A stretch of 64,000 bases of DNA. Source: Aptenodytes patagonicus (taxonomy: Eukaryota; Chordata; Aves; Sphenisciformes; Spheniscidae). A program made the translations under genes and the position numbers. Below are positions 63,401-64,000 of the stretch, in pieces. The first letter of the stretch is position 1. Every line of letters starts with the position of its first letter. Under the pieces are notes generated by a model. The model was not told the origin of the DNA. It ran no database searches and saw only the letters and a program-made list of their open reading frames with translations. The stretch lies in the NCBI RefSeq assembly GCF_965638725.1, contig NC_134953.1, positions 38,306,854 through 38,370,853 on the forward strand, written 5' to 3'.

Positions 63401-63593
63401 CCCCTTCACCCACCCAGGGGCCCTGGTGGGAGACAGCCACGTGCCTGCACTATGCTGCTGGCTGCCGGGATGTCCTCGGGGACGCTGACTTCGTAGCTGC
63501 TCTGAAGGAAGATGGGTCGGTTGTCATTGACGTCCAGAACGGTCACGTACACGGTGGCAGTCCCGGTGCGCCGGTTCCCGGTGGGGCCGTTGT
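12160..63593 (-). CDS. CDH23: Cadherin-23, 3' part: EC10 end to C-terminus, 42 exons
   Basis: Forty-two exons on the minus strand join in phase to about 2,286 residues; the 5' exons lie right of the window. Seventeen inter-repeat Ca2+-linker motifs (DxNDN and variants) mark the EC10/11 to EC26/27 boundaries. They are followed by EC27, a membrane-adjacent domain, one transmembrane helix and a cytosolic tail ending ITEL. CDH23 forms the upper part of the hair-cell tip link with PCDH15; its tail binds harmonin PDZ domains. The peptides match human CDH23 throughout as remembered. Introns are short except those of 16.5 kb (30234-46759, holding VSIR) and 9.5 kb (53991-63444, holding C10orf105). One donor is GC rather than GT (63443-63444). 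I see no frameshift or stop in any exon. Exon coordinates are given in the segment entries. Confidence 0.97.
12487..13449 (-). other. CDH23: CDH23 intron between exon 68 and the last exon
   Basis: Non-coding. An open frame at 12616-13005 with a hydrophobic end ([13 protein letters not shown]) lies here but has a stop and no donor at the right phase, so it is not called an exon. Confidence 0.7.
13450..13563 (-). CDS. CDH23: CDH23 exon 68 (alternative, hair-cell type cytosolic exon)
   Basis: A 114-nt, 38-residue exon beginning [20 protein letters not shown] and ending RSSVSE, with phase 0 at both ends so it can be skipped without a frameshift. It matches human exon 68 (105 nt, 35 residues, [20 protein letters not shown] ... 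SSISE as recalled). In mammals that exon is included mainly in inner-ear transcripts and changes tail interactions. The extra three residues fall near ATASQGD. Confidence 0.92.
13740..14899 (-). CDS. CDH23: CDH23 cytosolic juxtamembrane exons (four)
   Basis: Exons 14859-14899 (41 nt, [13 protein letters not shown]), 14518-14578 (61 nt, [19 protein letters not shown]), 13945-14074 ([19 protein letters not shown] ...) and 13740-13862 ([20 protein letters not shown] ...) form the proximal cytoplasmic tail. This part contains internal harmonin-binding sequence in mammals. Phases join exactly, and conservation with human is very high. Confidence 0.95.
15221..15300 (-). CDS. CDH23: CDH23 transmembrane exon
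   Basis: An 80-nt exon encodes [20 protein letters not shown] followed by NWYYRT, the single membrane-spanning helix and its basic/aromatic stop. It differs from human at a few aliphatic positions only. Confidence 0.96.
15481..16335 (-). CDS. CDH23: CDH23 EC27 end and membrane-adjacent domain (three exons)
   Basis: Exons 16079-16335, 15702-15799 and 15481-15601. The first finishes EC27 ([28 protein letters not shown]). The rest form the membrane-adjacent domain of long cadherins, with [45 protein letters not shown] and the segment ending APDDLSALQ. This region lies between the last cadherin repeat and the membrane. Confidence 0.95.
16369..16412. repeat. 18-bp tandem duplication in a 101-nt CDH23 intron
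   Basis: The unit TGGCCATGGGGACGTCTT occurs twice in tandem starting at about 16375. It lies entirely within the short intron 16336-16436, so it does not touch coding sequence. Confidence 0.8.
16437..17589 (-). CDS. CDH23: CDH23 EC25/26 linker to EC27 (four exons)
   Basis: Exons 17479-17589 (linker DIDDNEP, EC25/26), 17166-17295 ([18 protein letters not shown]), 16723-16986 ([10 protein letters not shown] and linker DINDQSP, EC26/27) and 16437-16598 (EC27, DTDVGNNSL). The DAD/DTD and LDRE motifs are the usual Ca2+-site residues. DIDDN and DINDQ are mild variants of DxNDN. Confidence 0.95.
17908..19797 (-). CDS. CDH23: CDH23 EC23/24 linker to EC25 (three exons)
   Basis: Exons 19620-19797 (linker [15 protein letters not shown]), 18636-18847 (linker DINDNRPVF) and 17908-18102 ([22 protein letters not shown]). 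The acceptor of the last is AAGCAG, a possible tandem acceptor that would add one Gln. DINDF has Phe at the last linker position in place of the usual Asn. Confidence 0.95.
19447..19485. repeat. Perfect 17-bp hairpin with 5-nt loop in a CDH23 intron
   Basis: Arm 19447-19463 (GGAGCAATACCGAAAGC) and arm 19469-19485 are exact reverse complements around the loop TCCAT. The flanks do not pair further. It lies in the intron 18848-19619. Confidence 0.95.
20243..21412 (-). CDS. CDH23: CDH23 EC21/22 linker to EC23 (four exons)
   Basis: Exons 21188-21412 (linker [15 protein letters not shown]), 20935-21104 (linker DINDNNP, ASDNGSP), 20517-20654 (DADSGHFA) and 20243-20362 ([18 protein letters not shown]). 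All acceptors and donors are canonical and all phases join. Confidence 0.95.
22007..23886 (-). CDS. CDH23: CDH23 EC19/20 linker to EC21 (three exons)
   Basis: Exons 23683-23886 (linker DDNDNRP), 23003-23461 (459 nt, the longest CDH23 exon here, carrying [16 protein letters not shown], linker DDVNDCRP and [10 protein letters not shown]) and 22007-22123 (VHDNASEV). They cover EC20 and most of EC21. Confidence 0.95.
23973..26104 (-). CDS. CDH23: CDH23 EC17/18 linker to EC19 (four exons)
   Basis: Exons 25895-26104 (linker [18 protein letters not shown]), 25615-25722 ([18 protein letters not shown]), 24975-25077 (linker DENDNRPLF) and 23973-24098 ([10 protein letters not shown]). Donor variants GTATGG and GTAATT occur at 25893 and 25613, both weaker than consensus. 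Confidence 0.95.
26347..30233 (-). CDS. CDH23: CDH23 EC15/16 linker to EC17 (four exons)
   Basis: Exons 30012-30233 (linker [17 protein letters not shown]), 29810-29929 ([19 protein letters not shown]), 27428-27608 (linker [18 protein letters not shown]) and 26347-26480 ([18 protein letters not shown]). The exon at 30233 is the first after the VSIR-bearing intron. Confidence 0.95.
27609..29809 (-). other. CDH23: CDH23 intron, 2.2 kb
   Basis: Less GC-rich than its surroundings. It contains a degraded CR1 LINE fragment near 29314-29465. I see no exon or RNA gene in it. Confidence 0.6.
29314..29465 (+). mobile_element. Degraded CR1 LINE fragment
   Basis: The stretch reads GGTCACCGCGGTCCAGGAG, then AGCGACAAAAATGACTAGAGG, then CTGAGAAGAAAAAGATAA-like sequence. 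This follows the order of a conserved CR1 segment from the end of the reverse-transcriptase frame (GGTCACCGCA..., GGCGACAAAGATGATCAGAGG, CTGGAGAAGAGAAG by memory). It is short, 5'-truncated and well diverged, so it is an old insertion. CR1 is the main LINE of birds and other sauropsids. Confidence 0.55.
30234..32032. other. CDH23 intron upstream of VSIR; presumed VSIR promoter at its right end
   Basis: No exon is visible. The last 100 bases before 32033 are GC-rich and contain CCGGAGAGGCGAGC and CCCCCCGGCCGCCCC, fitting a TATA-less promoter/5' UTR of VSIR. The rest is ordinary intron. Confidence 0.4.
32033..32096 (+). CDS. VSIR: VSIR exon 1: signal peptide
   Basis: MEAMSPRPG then the hydrophobic core [12 protein letters not shown], ending in phase 1 at CACG|GTAAGC. 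A second in-frame ATG is three codons downstream. The first is chosen because its Kozak context (CCACGATGG) is better. Confidence 0.88.
32033..42185 (+). CDS. VSIR: VISTA, V-set immunoregulatory receptor, complete
   Basis: Exons 32033-32096, 37002-37457, 38193-38237, 39487-39594, 41184-41211, 41687-41874 and 42148-42185 join in phase to 308 residues (human 311). Order: signal peptide 1-22, one large IgV domain (exon 2), a short stalk, a transmembrane helix about 191-214, and a cytosolic tail. VISTA is an inhibitory checkpoint receptor of myeloid and T cells. The IgV domain is rich in His, as in mammalian VISTA, where this underlies acid-dependent ligand binding. Family marks are [46 protein letters not shown] and PLSPPGPGD. 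It lies on the strand opposite CDH23, inside one CDH23 intron, as in human. The start ATG has A at -3 and G at +4. Confidence 0.97.
32097..37001 (+). other. VSIR: VSIR intron 1 (4.9 kb)
   Basis: Long first intron with no recognisable exon or element. T-rich stretches occur near 33690 and 36410. Regulatory sequence for VSIR is likely here but nothing specific can be named. Confidence 0.6.
37002..37457 (+). CDS. VSIR: VSIR exon 2: IgV domain
   Basis: A 456-nt exon holds the whole ectodomain V-set. The canonical pair is the Cys of LTCRISG and the Cys of GHYCCYA, with extra cysteines in [15 protein letters not shown] and YCC, a VISTA feature. It has N-glycosylation sequons NVT, NIT, NST and NLT, and the usual W of KTWYF. 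His residues cluster in [14 protein letters not shown] and PDHHG. Confidence 0.96.
38193..39594 (+). CDS. VSIR: VSIR exons 3-4: stalk and transmembrane helix
   Basis: Exon 3 (38193-38237, 45 nt) encodes a short stalk with Cys ([13 protein letters not shown]). Exon 4 (39487-39594) encodes [20 protein letters not shown], then [10 protein letters not shown]. The helix is nearly identical to mammalian VISTA. Confidence 0.95.
41184..42185 (+). CDS. VSIR: VSIR exons 5-7: cytosolic tail
   Basis: Exons 41184-41211 (AHELVRME), 41687-41874 ([38 protein letters not shown]) and 42148-42185 (PVPDSPN then SLKA, stop TAA). The NPxF and Pro-rich SH3-type motifs known from mammalian VISTA are kept. The exon 6 acceptor is CAGCAG, so 41690 is a possible second start. 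The last four residues differ from human FEVI. Confidence 0.94.
42186..43885 (+). other. VSIR: Presumed VSIR 3' UTR
   Basis: Non-coding from the stop to a good AATAAA at 43857. An ATTAAA at 42873-42878 followed by T-rich sequence could give a shorter form. A long VSIR 3' UTR is also known in human. Confidence 0.55.
43857..43862 (+). terminator. VSIR: Candidate VSIR poly(A) signal AATAAA
   Basis: AATAAA is followed by GCTTTGTTGG and GGTTTCTCTCTGTGCTG, a T/G-rich downstream element. Confidence 0.55.
43886..46759. other. CDH23 intron downstream of VSIR
   Basis: I see no exon, RNA gene or recognisable repeat on either strand. Open frames here are short and lack family resemblance. Confidence 0.55.
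46760..48688 (-). CDS. CDH23: CDH23 EC14 to EC15 (three exons)
   Basis: Exons 48560-48688 ([21 protein letters not shown]), 48309-48437 (linker [17 protein letters not shown]) and 46760-46987 ([29 protein letters not shown]). The last is the exon upstream of the 16.5-kb VSIR-bearing intron. Confidence 0.95.
48115..48204. repeat. Tandem duplication, 42 + 41 bp plus partial third copy
   Basis: Units 48115-48156 and 48157-48197 share TTGCAAGGGGCCAGCAACCC and the following TTAAATCA(C/T)CCAA. A third copy starts (GGTGAGG, 48198-48204) and runs into the hairpin. Confidence 0.9.
48194..48272. repeat. Long near-perfect hairpin, 37-nt arms, 5-nt loop
   Basis: Arms 48194-48230 and 48236-48272 pair at 35 of 37 positions. 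The inner 24 bp (48207-48230 with 48236-48259) are perfect around the loop CTCCA. The left arm overlaps the end of the tandem duplication. No similarity to a known MITE was noticed. Confidence 0.95.
49358..52118 (-). CDS. CDH23: CDH23 EC12 to EC14 start (three exons)
   Basis: Exons 51730-52118 (389 nt; [20 protein letters not shown], linker [17 protein letters not shown]), 51539-51640 ([20 protein letters not shown]) and 49358-49507 (linker [18 protein letters not shown]). The EC12/13 linker LNELDEA replaces DxNDN; human CDH23 has the same unusual linker by memory, so it is an ancestral feature. Confidence 0.95.
49508..51538 (-). other. CDH23: CDH23 intron, 2.0 kb
   Basis: Non-coding, with no recognisable repeat or RNA gene. 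Confidence 0.6.
52315..53990 (-). CDS. CDH23: CDH23 EC11 to EC12 start (three exons)
   Basis: Exons 53930-53990 (61 nt; [20 protein letters not shown]), 53402-53550 ([34 protein letters not shown]) and 52315-52450 (linker [15 protein letters not shown]). The small 61-nt exon has the acceptor GTGAAG|GTGAAA and is fixed by phase and by the DADEG motif. Confidence 0.94.
53991..60565. other. CDH23 intron and presumed upstream region of C10orf105
   Basis: No CDH23 exon is seen. A GC-rich stretch at about 56350-56900 contains several CpGs and could hold the promoter and 5' non-coding exon of C10orf105, but I could not identify a donor with confidence. The rest shows nothing definite. Confidence 0.4.
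60571..60987 (+). CDS. C10orf105: C10orf105 orthologue, single-pass membrane protein
   Basis: One coding exon gives 138 residues (human 133). It has a short N-terminus with the sequon NRT, one hydrophobic helix about 38-63 ([20 protein letters not shown] then FVTLC), then a conserved basic tail with [28 protein letters not shown] and the end MESTKM. These marks match human C10orf105 as I remember it. Function is unknown. I chose 60571 because a good acceptor (GTGCACTGCAG) ends at 60565, just before GAAAGATG, and human starts at the same place. An in-frame ATG at 60496 would add a signal-like 25 residues but lies on the intron side of that acceptor. It is nested in a CDH23 intron on the opposite strand, as in human. 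Confidence 0.92.
   Translation: MSREDAGNRTSPTPSLLGLLVSTTKLVPPITSSPEKADLLPVIIALVCIFLLLATFLIFVTLCKPAALDQSRSRPCECMPHHPVDASEPQLRLWKRLGSLRCSINTFRRSRPMCQSQLTCPRSSPASQDWDVMESTKM
60988..61610 (+). other. C10orf105: Presumed C10orf105 3' UTR
   Basis: Non-coding sequence after the TGA, running to an AATAAA at 61583-61588. The DNA after that signal is not strongly T/G-rich, so the end is uncertain. Confidence 0.4.
61583..61588 (+). terminator. C10orf105: Candidate C10orf105 poly(A) signal
   Basis: AATAAA about 600 bases after the stop, the only good match nearby on this strand. Confidence 0.4.
61611..63444 (-). other. CDH23: CDH23 intron, right part
   Basis: Non-coding. It includes a C run at 62350-62358. 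No exon or element is identified. Confidence 0.55.
63445..63593 (-). CDS. CDH23: CDH23 EC10/11 exon with a GC donor
   Basis: A 149-nt exon carries [20 protein letters not shown] and ends [14 protein letters not shown]. The acceptor is CTGTACAG|AC. To join the next exon (VKATDADEG) in phase and match human [13 protein letters not shown], the exon must end CAG and the intron must start GCACGT, that is, a GC-AG intron. The nearest GT choices shift the frame or drop two conserved residues. Confidence 0.88.
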
Positions 63594-64000
63594 CTGTACA
63601 GGAGAGAAAGGCGAGGGGAGGTTCAGTCACCTCCATCTCCTCCTTGCATAGGTGCTGCTCAGCCCTCGGCTGCTGAAAATAACAGCATCAAAATTTCTAA
63701 ACTAAAATCATCTGTCTTTTCTGCAGCTTCCAAATCCCACACTGAACCATAGGGGTTTTTTTCTGCCTATCCTGAAGGAGAAAGGAAAAGCCAAACTGCC
63801 CCTGAGCTCTGCCATGGAGCCACTGCCCAGCGAGGCTGGAAACGCCACTGGTCATTAAAGAGGGTTTGCAACTCCATAGACTAAGAGGGTGATGTGTGCT
63901 GGAAGGGACTGCTGGAGGTCAGGGATTTGAGGGATGAAGATGGGCAGGGGTCTGCACAGCAGCACCTCTGGAGCCAGTCTGCACCTCGGCTGTTGCAGGG
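63594..64000 (-). other. CDH23: CDH23 intron at the window edge
   Basis: No exon is seen. The segment near 63868-63935 (TGCTGGAAGGGACTGCTGGA) faintly resembles a CR1 3' end, but too weakly to call. Confidence 0.5.

Noticed and set aside
63868-63935. Possible CR1 3' end
   Set aside because: Only about 20 bases (GCTGGAAGGGAC and GGAGGTCA) resemble CR1; no terminal repeat is present.
1-64000. A bacterial-type defence, CRISPR or mobile system
   Set aside because: The window is vertebrate genic DNA; nothing of that kind is present.

Overview
This is vertebrate nuclear DNA, most likely from a bird. The evidence is a group of multi-exon genes in short GC-rich introns, a sauropsid-type CR1 LINE fragment, and exon peptides that read as clear orthologues of mammalian CDH23, VSIR and C10orf105. 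Exon edges were read by eye from GT/AG signals, reading-frame phase and remembered family sequences. No search was run.

Layout. Positions 1-2205 hold no coding exon and end in a poly(A) signal followed by GT-rich DNA; this is probably the 3' UTR of PSAP, whose body would lie to the left. From 3085 to 10215 (+) is a complete 15-exon prosaposin paralogue of about 521 residues: signal peptide, saposin-A-type domain, four saposin B-type domains A-D, and a second saposin-A-type domain. Its 3' UTR ends near 11140. From 12160 leftward to 63593 (-) lies the 3' two thirds of CDH23: 42 coding exons from the end of EC10 through EC27, the membrane-adjacent domain, the transmembrane helix and a cytosolic tail ending in the PDZ ligand ITEL. 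The 5' part of CDH23 lies beyond the right edge.

Two + strand genes are nested in CDH23 introns. VSIR (VISTA) occupies 32033-42185 in seven coding exons within a 16.5-kb CDH23 intron. The C10orf105 orthologue, a 138-residue single-pass membrane protein, lies at 60571-60987 within a 9.5-kb intron. The human 10q22 locus has the same relative order and orientation, so this is conserved synteny with an added tandem prosaposin copy between PSAP and CDH23.

Points of interest are the intact prosaposin duplicate (9-nt microexon, lost saposin-B glycosylation site, 20-nt C run beside an acceptor), the CDH23 hair-cell alternative exon 68 with three extra residues, a GC-AG donor in CDH23, and two near-perfect intronic hairpins with 5-nt loops. 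The genes do not form a pathway. CDH23 is a tip-link cadherin, VSIR an immune checkpoint receptor, prosaposins are lysosomal lipid-handling precursors, and C10orf105 is uncharacterised. I found no bacterial, viral or CRISPR-like system.
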